Source of the DNA: DATDAW01 sp036524675
Lineage (GTDB): Bacteria > Verrucomicrobiota > Verrucomicrobiia > Chthoniobacterales > DASVRZ01
NCBI GenBank assembly: GCA_036524675.1
Contig: DATDBU010000116.1
Coordinates: forward strand, 62,001-126,000
Reading direction: 5' to 3'
Length of the DNA: 64,000 bases
Part shown: positions 7,925-16,680 of the stretch, one piece after another
Layout of the letters: each line of letters begins with the position of its first letter
Position numbering within the stretch: the first letter of the stretch is position 1
The notes under the pieces: model-generated
Database searches by the model: none
Seen by the model: the letters and a program-made list of their open reading frames with translations, nothing else
What the model was told of the DNA's origin: nothing
Program-made: the position numbers and the translations under genes

Positions 7925-8929
7925 ATGCTAATATCAAGTGCACAAAACATGCCACATGACGAACATTCGCACGAGCCTGTCCTGCTGAGCGTCGAGCACG
8001 CATCACGCGAATGCACCAAGGATGGTCTTTGGCTCGTCGCAGTTTCAGGGGGGCGCGACTCGGTGACCCTTCTCGACGCACTCCGTGCGGTGGGCTTTCG
8101 CAACCTCGTCATCGCACATTTTGATCATCGGCTGCGGGCACAAAATTCGGCACGCGATGCCAAGTTTGTCACCGAACTAGCTCGAAAAACAAACTTGCGA
8201 ATCATTTCTGATTACTGGAAATCAGCTGAGGTCAAGAGCGACTCGATCGAGTCAGCCGCCAGAACGGCACGCTATCGGTTTTTTGCTGAGGCCGTTGCCA
8301 GTACAGGCGCACAGGGAGTTCTTTTGGGGCATCATGCAGATGATCAGGCAGAGACTTTTCTGTGGAATCTGCTACGCGGCGCCGGTTCGGCCGGTTTCGC
8401 GGCGATGGCTTTTCGCACGGAAATGAGGATCGATGGCCTGCCACTCACGATATTCCGGCCACTGCTCGGCGTGTGGCGGGACGAAATCGACTCCTATGTG
8501 GCCGCTCACGCATTGGATTTTCGCGAGGATGCCACAAATCGGTCGCGGAGATTCACCAGGAATCGGCTACGCCATCAAATTATCCCGTGGCTGGAGCAAA
8601 AATTGGGACGCAACGTTCGTGTGCCATTGTGGCGCGCAGCGGAGATCGCACGCGCAGAAAACGAGTGGCTTGAAGATTTGACAGGCCCCTGTTCTGGCGG
8701 GTCTGAATTCCGAATCGCGGAGCTACGGGAAAAACCCGTGGCTTTTCAACGGCGGGTCATTCATGCATGGCTGGTCGCACAAGCGATTCCTGGCGTTGGG
8801 TTTACGGAGATCGAAGCCGTTCGTTCGTTGCTCGATACAGCGCGATCTCCGGCCCGAGTGAATCTTCCAGCCGGTTTACAGGCTCGGCGCCGAGCAGGCG
8901 TGATTACGATCGCGAAACAAAAGCCCTGA
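7925..8929 (+). CDS. tilS: tRNA(Ile)-lysidine synthase
   Basis: An N-type ATP pyrophosphatase that converts C34 of the CAU-anticodon tRNA-Ile to lysidine, so that it reads AUA. The PP-loop SGGRDS is at 41-46, followed by AHFDHRLR and the HHADDQAETFLWNLLRGAG signature of the family; EDATNRSRRFTRNRLRH is the tRNA-contacting segment. At 334 residues it is shorter than the E. coli enzyme (about 430), matching compact TilS forms with a reduced C-terminal part. The start could be ATG 7925 or ATG 7949; neither has a strong ribosome-binding site. It is convergent with khpA. Confidence 0.94.
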   Translation: MLISSAQNMPHDEHSHEPVLLSVEHASRECTKDGLWLVAVSGGRDSVTLLDALRAVGFRNLVIAHFDHRLRAQNSARDAKFVTELARKTNLRIISDYWKSAEVKSDSIESAARTARYRFFAEAVASTGAQGVLLGHHADDQAETFLWNLLRGAGSAGFAAMAFRTEMRIDGLPLTIFRPLLGVWRDEIDSYVAAHALDFREDATNRSRRFTRNRLRHQIIPWLEQKLGRNVRVPLWRAAEIARAENEWLEDLTGPCSGGSEFRIAELREKPVAFQRRVIHAWLVAQAIPGVGFTEIEAVRSLLDTARSPARVNLPAGLQARRRAGVITIAKQKP

Positions 8930-8951
8930 GAGCGTTTCCCTGCCAACTCCG

Positions 8952-9188
8952 CTAGGACTGGTCATCGACGTCCAGAATCACTTGTCGCCCGATGCGCGCC
9001 GCGCCGGCAGAAAGAACAGAGCGCAATGCTTCGATCGTCTGACCATGTTTGCCGATTACTTTGCCGACGTCTTCCGGAAGGACTTGAACTGTGAAGATTG
9101 TCTTTTTTTCGGAATCAAGTCTCATGATAACCACCTCGTCCGGGTGATCGACCAATCCTTTAATGACGAATTCAAGAAACTCTTCCAC
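8952..9188 (-). CDS. khpA: KH-domain RNA-binding protein KhpA
   Basis: 78 residues forming a single KH domain with the GxxG loop GKHG at 46-49 inside VGKVIGKHGQTIEALR. KhpA proteins bind RNA and, with KhpB/Jag in other bacteria, affect cell division and envelope synthesis. The start is GTG at 9188, preceded by CTCCTCC-type purine-poor sequence, so it has no obvious Shine-Dalgarno. In many genomes this gene sits next to rpsP and ffh; here it stands between tilS (convergent) and cobA-hemD. Confidence 0.92.
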   Translation of the reverse strand: MEEFLEFVIKGLVDHPDEVVIMRLDSEKKTIFTVQVLPEDVGKVIGKHGQTIEALRSVLSAGAARIGRQVILDVDDQS

Positions 9189-9246
9189 GAGGAGGAGTAA
9201 AGAATGGAGTCAAGCGGATTTGCAAGAAAAAGGGTGGTGGCGATGC

Positions 9247-10773
9247 TTACCCGATTTTTTTCAGAATCGCGTTAACCAGACCCGGGATATCGTGCTGCGC
9301 CGCTTCGATATGCGGTTTCAAGCCGTGCTCGCGGAGGGTTTGAGACGTCACAGGGCCAATGCTCGCCAACTGCACGCCTGCAGGAAGCGTCGGCTTCAAC
9401 GCGAGAAAATATTCCACGGTCGACGAACTGGTGAATGTGATTACATCCGCTCCTTCTTTCTGGAACCGGGCAAAAACTCCGGTGCGATCAGCAGTTTCCG
9501 GGACCGTCCTGTAAGCGATAGCTTCGTCCACAATGGCACCCAGTTTTGTCAAAGCGGGCGCGAGGATTTCCCTCGTCACCTCGGCCCGAGGCAAGAGGAA
9601 GCGGAGATTTTCAATGTCGCCCTCGGCTTGGAACGCCTTAATGATTCCCTCGGCAACGAATTCCTCGGGCTGGAGATCGACTTTGAAACGGTAATCCGCC
9701 ACACGCCTTGCTGTCGCTGGACCAATCGCTGCAATACGAACACCGCCAATTTCGCGAGCGTCGCTATAGATACGATAAAACAAATCAAAGAAGCCTTCGA
9801 CGGCGTTTGGACTCGTGAAGACAAGCCAGTCGTATTGATGCGCATCACGGACGAGTTCGGCAAATTCGCGCAAGTTCGCAGGCGGCTCGATACGAATCGT
9901 CGGGATTTCCAGGACGTCGGCGCCGAGGGCGCGAAGTTCGCCGGAAAGGGCGCCCGCCTGTTTACGGCTGCGGGTGACGACAATTCGTTTGCCGAAAAGT
10001 GGGCGCGTATCAAACCAGCGCAGGTTTTGGCGCAAGTTCACAACGTCGCCGAAAATCGCGATCGCAGGCGCGCTAAAACCTTGTTCCTGGGCCAGTTGCG
10101 CGATGTTCTCCAATCGGCCCCGGAGCGTCTCCTGCTGAGGCGTCGTTCCCCAGCGTACGAGAGCCGCAGGCAGATCTTTCGAAGCGCCGTTCGCGATCAT
10201 TTCGCCGGTAATGGCTTCGAGCCGTTCGATGCCCATCAGCAGAATTTTAGTCCCGTTGTTCCGGGCAAGGCTGGCGTAGTCGAGTTGAATTTCCGGTTTG
10301 GAGGGATCTTCGTGACCCGTAAAAAACGTAGTCTGGACGGCGACCCCACGGTGGGTGACCGGGATGCCTGCATAAGCTGCAGCGGCGATGGCCGAGGTGA
10401 CACCCGGAATAATTTCAAACGGCAACCCCGCACCCGCGAGTGCAAGGGCCTCTTCTCCACCACGGCCGAAAACAAATGGATCGCCACCCTTGAGCCGCAC
10501 GACGCGTTTTCCAGCTGCCGTTTCGTGTACCAGGACCGCGTTGATTTCTTCCTGTGTAAGCGTGTGAGCGCCGGCTTTTTTGCCTGCATAGATAAGGACC
10601 GCTTCCGGCTTTGCCCACGAAAGAATCTCCGGATTGCTTAGGTAATCGTAAACGATAACGTCAGCTCGTTCGACGCATTCCTTCGTGCGCAATGTGACGA
10701 GGCCGATATCGCCCGGCCCTGCTCCGGCAAGGTAGCAGATTCCTGGCGTTTTAGATTTTGCGGAAGATTTCAT
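9247..10773 (-). CDS. cobA-hemD: Fused uroporphyrinogen-III C-methyltransferase / uroporphyrinogen-III synthase
   Basis: 508 residues with two enzymes in line. Residues about 8-245 are the SAM-dependent SUMT: GICYLAGAGPGDIGLVTLRT, YDYLSNPEIL, GGDPFVFGRGGEE and VTSAIAAAAYAGIPVTHRG are diagnostic. Residues about 255-508 are HemD, with VVTRSRKQAGALSGELRALG, FTSPNAVEGFFDLF and FTSSSTVEYFL. One chain therefore closes the tetrapyrrole ring and methylates it to precorrin-2, the entry to siroheme or cobalamin. Such fusions are known in several phyla. The start ATG overlaps the upstream methyltransferase stop as ATGA. Confidence 0.95.
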   Translation of the reverse strand: MKSSAKSKTPGICYLAGAGPGDIGLVTLRTKECVERADVIVYDYLSNPEILSWAKPEAVLIYAGKKAGAHTLTQEEINAVLVHETAAGKRVVRLKGGDPFVFGRGGEEALALAGAGLPFEIIPGVTSAIAAAAYAGIPVTHRGVAVQTTFFTGHEDPSKPEIQLDYASLARNNGTKILLMGIERLEAITGEMIANGASKDLPAALVRWGTTPQQETLRGRLENIAQLAQEQGFSAPAIAIFGDVVNLRQNLRWFDTRPLFGKRIVVTRSRKQAGALSGELRALGADVLEIPTIRIEPPANLREFAELVRDAHQYDWLVFTSPNAVEGFFDLFYRIYSDAREIGGVRIAAIGPATARRVADYRFKVDLQPEEFVAEGIIKAFQAEGDIENLRFLLPRAEVTREILAPALTKLGAIVDEAIAYRTVPETADRTGVFARFQKEGADVITFTSSSTVEYFLALKPTLPAGVQLASIGPVTSQTLREHGLKPHIEAAQHDIPGLVNAILKKIG

Positions 10774-11459
10774 GACGAGATGGCCTGGCGTCCGAATAAG
10801 AAACGCCGGTGTTGGATCTTTTGCCAGCCTGCGATTTTGGCGAGCTGACGGAATTCTTTGAAACTAAAAGCCCGTCTGGCGGAAAGCCTGGCGTCGTACA
10901 CCGTCATCGGCTGACGGAACACGGTAGCCGTAATGAACCAGACACCCAACATCGTCAGCCGGCTGCGCTCCAGATCTGCAACAAGGACGAAGTCCCTCGC
11001 CAAGCGGCGCATATTTTGAAGGATAACGACGGCGTCTGTTTCGGAAAAATGATGGAGTGCGAGGGAGCACAGGACGCCATCATAAGGATTGTCGGCGGAA
11101 AAAAGGCGGGCGTCAGCTCGAATGAAGCTGATCTCTGCAAAGGCTTTGCTACGAGCGCGGGCAATGGCGAGCGTGGGTTCAAGGAAATCGACAGCATCGA
11201 TGTGGACGAGAATATTCCTTCGGCGTGCCCACTGGATAATGAAGCGAGGGATATCGCCAGAGCCGGTGCAAAGATCGAGCAAGCGATACGTTTTTCCGGG
11301 TTTCAAATGTCGCTGCAAATACCACGCGATGAGGCGGTAAGCGCCAAAAAACCGGTTGAGCTTCTGGAGGTTACCGAGGTCGGTCTCCAGTTCCGGAGTG
11401 ACGGAGTCCGCCACGTCCATGCGCTCGGGAATGGCCGGATCAAATTGGCGGGAAGACAT
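10770..11459 (-). CDS. Class I SAM-dependent methyltransferase
   Basis: 229 residues. Motif I is LLDLCTGSGDIPRFI at about 60-74; VHIDAVDFLEPTLAIA is the acidic motif II region and YDGVLCSLALHHF the motif IV region. The C-terminal half has a hydrophobic stretch (LTMLGVWFITATVF). Relatives of this layout methylate small hydrophobic molecules such as quinones or polyketide-type phenols, but the substrate cannot be read from sequence. It is coupled by a 4-bp overlap to cobA-hemD, and may simply share a promoter with it. Confidence 0.82.
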   Translation of the reverse strand: MSSRQFDPAIPERMDVADSVTPELETDLGNLQKLNRFFGAYRLIAWYLQRHLKPGKTYRLLDLCTGSGDIPRFIIQWARRRNILVHIDAVDFLEPTLAIARARSKAFAEISFIRADARLFSADNPYDGVLCSLALHHFSETDAVVILQNMRRLARDFVLVADLERSRLTMLGVWFITATVFRQPMTVYDARLSARRAFSFKEFRQLAKIAGWQKIQHRRFLFGRQAISS

Positions 11460-11501
11460 TTTCGAAAGATAGCGACCTGCTGAAAGCCAGTCGCCAGGCA
11501 G

Positions 11502-12164
11502 TCAATTGATAGCCAGGACAGCAAGCAGACGTCCCGTTTTTCCCAATTCGCGGCGGTACGAATAATACTTTTGCGGGTCTGACGCGGTGCAGGTACCGGG
11601 ATCGATGTATTCCCCCACTCTGGCATGGTGAGCCTGCCGGCCGATAGCCGCAGCAAAATCAATATCGTAATGCGGAGGCCGGATACACGGACCAAGCACG
11701 GCCAGGAGATCGGTGGAATCTGTGCCAAATTCCGTTTTCATGCGATCGATCGCTGCGCCGAGGATGTTTTGTTCCGTCCCCTTTTTTCCCGAATGCAAAA
11801 GACCAATGGCGCGGTTGCGCCGGTCCACCAGATAAATCGGGCCGCAATCAGCGACGTAAATGGCGAGGCAGACGCCCGGTTCAACAGTAATTAGACCGTC
11901 TGTTTCCGGAACTGGACTGACTGTATTGCCGTCAACGCGTTCGACGCGATGGCCATGAACCTGCTCGGCAGCAATGAATGCTGACTTTTGAGGATCAATT
12001 CCGATCTCCGACAGCGTATCGCGATGGATGTCCGCGAGAGCTGCCAGAGCTGATGAACGATCGACTTTGGTGTCAATCCCGTCCACACGTTGAATGAATC
12101 CGTGGCGAATCCACGGTATCGCATCCAATGCGGCAAACGTTTCAAACGGAGCCGTTTTCGACAT
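11502..12164 (-). CDS. pgeF: Multicopper-polyphenol-oxidase-type (YfiH/PgeF) laccase domain protein
   Basis: 220 residues. H70 (EQVHGH), C107 (VADCGP) and H124 (LLHSGKKG) reproduce the His-Cys-His metal site of the YfiH family, and GPCIRPPHYDI is the second signature. Members hydrolyse purine nucleosides and, in E. coli, remove mis-incorporated L-Ser from UDP-MurNAc (PgeF role). The usual HAGWRG is HSGKKG here, so it is a divergent member and the substrate is open. It sits upstream of the methyltransferase on the same strand with a 42-bp gap. Confidence 0.85.
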   Translation of the reverse strand: MSKTAPFETFAALDAIPWIRHGFIQRVDGIDTKVDRSSALAALADIHRDTLSEIGIDPQKSAFIAAEQVHGHRVERVDGNTVSPVPETDGLITVEPGVCLAIYVADCGPIYLVDRRNRAIGLLHSGKKGTEQNILGAAIDRMKTEFGTDSTDLLAVLGPCIRPPHYDIDFAAAIGRQAHHARVGEYIDPGTCTASDPQKYYSYRRELGKTGRLLAVLAIN

Positions 12165-12211
12165 TCAGCTTCTGAAATTTTGACCAGTTGACACTTAGCA
12201 AGTGAATTTTG

Positions 12212-14029
12212 CTAGTCGCCCTGTCCGGCATCCGCAGCCATGCGTTTGCGCAGATTTTCCTGGATTTGGGCTTCGGTCATTTGGGGCTTCGTCTTCCGCT
12301 TTTTGGAGAACCAGCGCTTGCGCGTCTCAGGATTGGTCAGCGGATCATCAAAGGTCTCGTGATAGATCGTACTGGCGCCCGTTACGCGATCAAACTCGGC
12401 AAGCGCCGTATCGTAATCCGAAAGGGCCTGCAGTCCGGTTGACTGAGCCTGAGTCAACGCAACTTGCGCATTCAAAACGTCGAGCTGTGTGCCGGCACCC
12501 GCGTTGAGGCGCTCCCGGGCCAGACGCAAGGATTCTTCGGCTTCGGCGACCGCTTTTTGCTGGCTGTTGATCGTTTCACGGGCCTGGAGGATGCTCAAAT
12601 AGGCGTTCTGCACCTCCTGCTCCACCTGGCGAACAGAGTCTTCGTAATTGACCTTAGCCGCTTCAAGCCGGGCTCGCGCTTGCAGAACCCTGCCGTGTGT
12701 GGCAAGGCCGTCAAAAATGGCCCAGTTACCGGTGAAACCAAAAAACCAACCTTCAACGGTATCCGAAAGATCGTCTGCAGCGGGTTCATTGCGGAATTCC
12801 CATCCGGCATTCGCATTGATCGTTGGTTTGTACCCAGCGAGCTGAACTTTGATGTTTTCGAGGTCAGCCAGGATCGTCGCGCGTTGCACTTTGAGAAATG
12901 CGCGGCGTTCCAGGGCGGTTTGAATCGCGGCAGCCAGATTGACGTTGCGGGGTTCGAATTCGAGTTTGCCTTTAACCGGGAACGGGGACAGATCGGCGTT
13001 GGTCGGCCAGGAAACACCGACGAGTCTGGCGAGCTGTAGCTGCGCGGTCTGGTAATTATTGCGAGCCTCAATGAGCGGAGGACGCGCGTTGGCGAGAGCT
13101 ACGGAAGCCTGCAGAACATTGAAGCGCGGCACCGTGCCCGCATCGAAACGATTCTGTTGATCCTTCAACTGGCTTTCGAGCAAGGCGACAGATTCCTCTT
13201 GGACTTTGATGAGGGCTCGGTTGAGCAGGACGAGGTAAAATTGCTTACGAACATCCGAAATAACAGTATCAACCGTATCGCGGAGCTGATAGAATGCGCT
13301 GTCTTCAGTAATTTTTGCGGCTCGAATGGCTGCGCCGACCTGGCCGCCGCTGTAGAGGAGCTGGGTGACTTCGAAGGCAAGCCGCCAGGACTTATCGTTG
13401 GTACCGGAGGTTTGACCGGAGCTACGAGGGAGGGACAGCTGGACCGGCCGGCCGTCTATCTGAGCGGTCACAGTTTCCACTCCATTTCCGTTATTTGTGT
13501 TTGTTTCGTCAGGGTCAACCTGGTCGTAAGTCGCCAATGCATTCAACTGCGGCAACGCTTGGGCGCGGATCTCAACGACCTGGCCGCGGGTCTGCTTGAT
13601 CGTTGCCAACTGGTCCAAGATACTCGCGTTTCTCTGTATGGCTGTAGCCACGGCTTGATCGAGGGTGACGCCATTCGCCGGGCTCGCTGGCTGATCTGCG
13701 AAAGAAGTGCCTTTTTGGGCTGTGTACGTCTGCTCGGACCAATTCACGTCAGAAGCTATTCCAGGACTGGGTGTCGGACCGGCGAGGAGTTGCTCGTCGG
13801 GCGGAGGAACAGCCATCTGACTTTCTTCACCGGAAACTGCTGGTGGCGTCGGAAGAGTGCTGGCTGGAGAAGGCGACACCGCCGGGGTCGGCAACGGCGT
13901 CACGGCTGGAGTCGCGGAAGCGGCGGGTGAGGACCCAGGCGTCGGCGAAGGGGTATCCTGAGCGACGGCAGAAGTCCCCCAAAACACCAGTGCGACAGCC
14001 AGTTGATGGCTAATTTTCATTTTGTTCAT
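12212..14029 (-). CDS. TolC family outer membrane efflux protein
   Basis: 605 residues. A signal peptide (1-23) is followed by a Pro/Ser/Thr/Ala-rich linker (24-95). Two OEP repeats follow, the first from about 118 (NGVTLDQAVATAIQRNASIL) and the second from about 325, each with long heptad helices (for example RLEAAKVNYEDSVRQVEQEV). It should form the trimeric outer membrane channel of a type I secretion or RND/ABC efflux system. No periplasmic adaptor or inner membrane pump is adjacent. The start overlaps the marR stop by 20 bp, so both are probably co-expressed and controlled by that repressor. Confidence 0.9.
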   Translation of the reverse strand: MNKMKISHQLAVALVFWGTSAVAQDTPSPTPGSSPAASATPAVTPLPTPAVSPSPASTLPTPPAVSGEESQMAVPPPDEQLLAGPTPSPGIASDVNWSEQTYTAQKGTSFADQPASPANGVTLDQAVATAIQRNASILDQLATIKQTRGQVVEIRAQALPQLNALATYDQVDPDETNTNNGNGVETVTAQIDGRPVQLSLPRSSGQTSGTNDKSWRLAFEVTQLLYSGGQVGAAIRAAKITEDSAFYQLRDTVDTVISDVRKQFYLVLLNRALIKVQEESVALLESQLKDQQNRFDAGTVPRFNVLQASVALANARPPLIEARNNYQTAQLQLARLVGVSWPTNADLSPFPVKGKLEFEPRNVNLAAAIQTALERRAFLKVQRATILADLENIKVQLAGYKPTINANAGWEFRNEPAADDLSDTVEGWFFGFTGNWAIFDGLATHGRVLQARARLEAAKVNYEDSVRQVEQEVQNAYLSILQARETINSQQKAVAEAEESLRLARERLNAGAGTQLDVLNAQVALTQAQSTGLQALSDYDTALAEFDRVTGASTIYHETFDDPLTNPETRKRWFSKKRKTKPQMTEAQIQENLRKRMAADAGQGD

Positions 14030-14489
14030 TTCGCAGGCAGTAGGTATTGATTTTTCGGTAGATTTGCAGCCAGCACTTTTGCTCTGCAGGCTCCAGCTCG
14101 GCCATCAGTCGCAAGACATTATTCACGACGTCCTCGCGAATGCCTTGCACCAGAGCCATTCCCTTTTCCGTGATGCGGACAATTACTTTGCGCCGATCCT
14201 CAGTTCCGTGAGCGCGCGTGATGTAACCCATGTTCTGCAGGCGATCCACCATCCCTGTCGCAGCAGCTGTGGTGTGTCCCATTTTTTGCGCAATCTCGGA
14301 CATAATCGCGACTTCGTGATCGCAAAGATGGGAGAGAAGGAAATACTGTGGAAACGAGACATTGCCGCGGGCGAGCTCCTTGGAGAGATGCAGGATGAGG
14401 CTTCGCTGCAGATGCATGATGATGTCGGCGAGAGCTTCTGCCTCGCATCGTTGTTCTGCAGATGGAGCGTGGATATCGAGACGAGGCAT
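14010..14489 (-). CDS. MarR family transcriptional regulator
   Basis: 159 residues from ATG 14489 (a TTG directly before it is less likely). The winged helix-turn-helix is at about 60-125, with SEIAQKMGHTTAAATGMVDRLQNMGYI as recognition region (in parts) and TEDRRKVIVRITEKG as the wing. MarR proteins bind palindromes and release DNA on binding phenolic or lipophilic ligands. It is immediately upstream of and overlapping the TolC-like gene, which suggests that it senses a toxic compound and autoregulates the pair. The AT-rich stretch at about 14500-14560 is a likely control region, but no clean palindrome was found. Confidence 0.9.
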   Translation of the reverse strand: MPRLDIHAPSAEQRCEAEALADIIMHLQRSLILHLSKELARGNVSFPQYFLLSHLCDHEVAIMSEIAQKMGHTTAAATGMVDRLQNMGYITRAHGTEDRRKVIVRITEKGMALVQGIREDVVNNVLRLMAELEPAEQKCWLQIYRKINTYCLRNEQNEN

Positions 14490-14678
14490 CAATGAGATCG
14501 GCGCATTAAATTTAGCAAGGCCCCATATAGTTAAGGCTATTGATATTTAAGGAGTCGCAAAATTTTTAGCATGGCTTTTCTCGGATGCAAATCCCGCGAA
14601 CATTTTTCTGACCTCAGCAATCCAAAAAACGCATCCGGCGGTGGCGCTCGTCATCAGTCTCACTACTTTTCAGCTGAC

Positions 14679-15380
14679 TCACCTTTCCGTCATGGCTGCG
14701 GGTTCACTGGGAGTCCTGGTCTTTGTACCCTTCCGATTTACATAACCTCCCGGATATTTGACGCGTGTACCGGGCGGCAGCACACCTTCTTCGGTGCGTG
14801 GTCGGGTCAAGGGGCCTTGATTTTTGGCATCCCAAGCCTGCGCCTGGGCCTGCAGAGAGGGCTTCAGTGCCGCCATTTTCTGCGCGTATTCCCGGTAATA
14901 AAGACGAAGCCACGCGCGCTTATCCGGTTCTGTCTTCATCGCCAGCGCCTTTTTCTTGAGCTCCTGAAGCTCGGGATCAAGCTGAACAGCTGTCGTCAGT
15001 TTACGAAACGCGACCTTCTGCTTTGAAATATCTTCTGCAGAAGGTCCTTTTGGGACGATTACAGGTGGCCGACGCTGCAACTCCTCCATCGCACGCTCTG
15101 CGGGATATGGAGTTACGCTCGGTTCGGGCAAAAGAAGCGGTTCCTGCGGGACCACAGACCCCTCGATTCGCCGTTGGTCATCACTCGCACCCGCCGGTGC
15201 AGCATTCTGAAAATCGGAAGGCTCAGGCAATGGAACCAGATTCGAGCTCTTGGAAGGCGCCGCAGGCGTTGGAGTCGGGGTGGCAGAAATGGACGGTTTG
15301 CTGGCTGGATCAATTGCAGCGGCCGGTCGGACTGCCAGAACGAAAAGGAAAGCCAAAACGGGAAAGAAAGTCCGATGCAC
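14679..15380 (-). CDS. Secreted protein with Pro-rich middle and C-terminal helical domain, function unknown
   Basis: 233 residues. A signal peptide (1-22, FFPVLAFLFVLAVRPAAA) leads into a Pro/Ser/Ala-rich stretch to about 115. A helical domain at about 118-190 (AFRKLTTAVQLDPELQELKK, then RAWLRLYYREYAQKMAALK) resembles the C-terminal domain of the secreted protein at 5005-6027. The tail (RVKYPGGYVNRKGTKTRTP) is basic. No known family was recognised. It is divergent from pabB, with starts only about 60 bp apart. Confidence 0.75.
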   Translation of the reverse strand: MHRTFFPVLAFLFVLAVRPAAAIDPASKPSISATPTPTPAAPSKSSNLVPLPEPSDFQNAAPAGASDDQRRIEGSVVPQEPLLLPEPSVTPYPAERAMEELQRRPPVIVPKGPSAEDISKQKVAFRKLTTAVQLDPELQELKKKALAMKTEPDKRAWLRLYYREYAQKMAALKPSLQAQAQAWDAKNQGPLTRPRTEEGVLPPGTRVKYPGGYVNRKGTKTRTPSEPAAMTER

Positions 15381-15440
15381 GGCGCAAAGTATCCCATCTC
15401 CGGCATTTGCAAAGGGCGTCTCCGAAACGTAGAAAAGCCA

Positions 15441-16679
15441 GTGCCTATTCTTCCTCGCAGCTCGTTCAGGCGCCTCGACCTCGACCTTTCACCTGTCGAA
15501 GTCGCCGGGGGATTACGTCATTTGCCAGGAATGGTTTTTTTGGATAGCGCCGTTGTGGGCCAAGGAGCGATCTCGGTCATTGGCGCGTGTCCCGCCCGGA
15601 TTGTCGCAGACAATCTGCCGTTGCTTCGTTCCGAACTGGAAAAGAGGCAGACGGACACAGGCGATCTCGGTTTTCCAACGGATGCAGCAATCGGTTTTTT
15701 CGAATACGAAGGATCGTTTTGTTTTGGTTTTTATGACGAGTTGCTGGTGTTCGACCACTCACAGGAACGGTGGTTGGGCAGCGAGGCGTTAGCTGCGGAG
15801 ATTCAAAAATTTACTCCACAACCTCCTCGACCGCTGCAGTTTGAGCCGCTGTTCGGAAAGGAAAGATTTTGCTCCATGGTCCGAAGGGCCCAGGAATACA
15901 TCGCTGCGGGAGACATCTATCAGGTGAATCTCGCACAGCCGTTTCAAGCCCGTTGGGATGGCGACGCATTCACATTTTTCGAGGCGCTACGGCACTATTC
16001 CCCTGCCCCATTTTCCGCATTTATTGACCTCGGCGGGAAACAGATCATTTCGTCCTCTCCGGAATGCTTTCTGAAGATGAGCGGGCGCCATATCCTCACA
16101 CGGCCGATCAAAGGAACTCGGCCTCGCTATCGTGACCAAGCGCGTGACGAGCATTCCGCCTACGAATTACTCACATCGGTCAAAGAGATTGCCGAATTGG
16201 TGATGATCACCGACCTGGAGCGCAATGATCTCGGCCAGATTTGCGAATTCGGCAGCGTGCATGTCAGTGAGTTGCTGAAAATGGAGCGTTTCGAGCAAGT
16301 GTTCCATTTGGTCTCCACCGTCGAGGGCCGGCTCGGGCCGCAATTCAGCCATCTCGACGCGCTCCTGGCGTGCTTTCCCGGCGGATCGATCACCGGCGCA
16401 CCCAAGAAGCGTGCGCGGCAAATCATTTCTGAATTGGAGCAGCGACCACGCGGGGTTTACACAGGCGCCATCGGCTATTTCGGCAACGGCGGAAAAAGCG
16501 GTGAGAGCCAGTTCAGCATCGTCATCCGGACTGCCGTTAAAACCGGCAACCAAATCGAATTCCAAGTAGGTGCCGGTATCGTTGCCGATTCCATCCCCGA
16601 AGCGGAATATCAGGAGACCCTCGATAAAGCCGCCGGCATGCTCCTCGCCGCGGAACGATTACACGCGGCTACAGCGTAG
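15441..16679 (+). CDS. pabB: Aminodeoxychorismate synthase component I
   Basis: About 412 residues from GTG 15441. The chorismate-binding domain carries RPIKGTRPR at 221-229; the lysine (K224) in PIKGT separates PabB from TrpE, which has alanine there, so folate (p-aminobenzoate) synthesis is favoured over tryptophan. ELVMITDLERNDLG, FPGGSITGAPKKRA and GAIGYFG are the other family blocks. The start is uncertain: ATG 15375 is also in frame but reaches into the divergent secreted-protein gene. No PabA amidotransferase or PabC lyase is adjacent. It ends one base before the convergent lhr stop. Confidence 0.9.
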   Translation: MPILPRSSFRRLDLDLSPVEVAGGLRHLPGMVFLDSAVVGQGAISVIGACPARIVADNLPLLRSELEKRQTDTGDLGFPTDAAIGFFEYEGSFCFGFYDELLVFDHSQERWLGSEALAAEIQKFTPQPPRPLQFEPLFGKERFCSMVRRAQEYIAAGDIYQVNLAQPFQARWDGDAFTFFEALRHYSPAPFSAFIDLGGKQIISSSPECFLKMSGRHILTRPIKGTRPRYRDQARDEHSAYELLTSVKEIAELVMITDLERNDLGQICEFGSVHVSELLKMERFEQVFHLVSTVEGRLGPQFSHLDALLACFPGGSITGAPKKRARQIISELEQRPRGVYTGAIGYFGNGGKSGESQFSIVIRTAVKTGNQIEFQVGAGIVADSIPEAEYQETLDKAAGMLLAAERLHAATA

Positions 16680-16680
16680 G

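Noticed and set aside
9163..10641. 492-codon open frame on the plus strand opposite cobA-hemD
   Set aside because: It is a shadow of a GC-rich gene: the minus strand frame has clear SUMT and HemD motifs, while this one has no family pattern and is rich in Arg and Cys.
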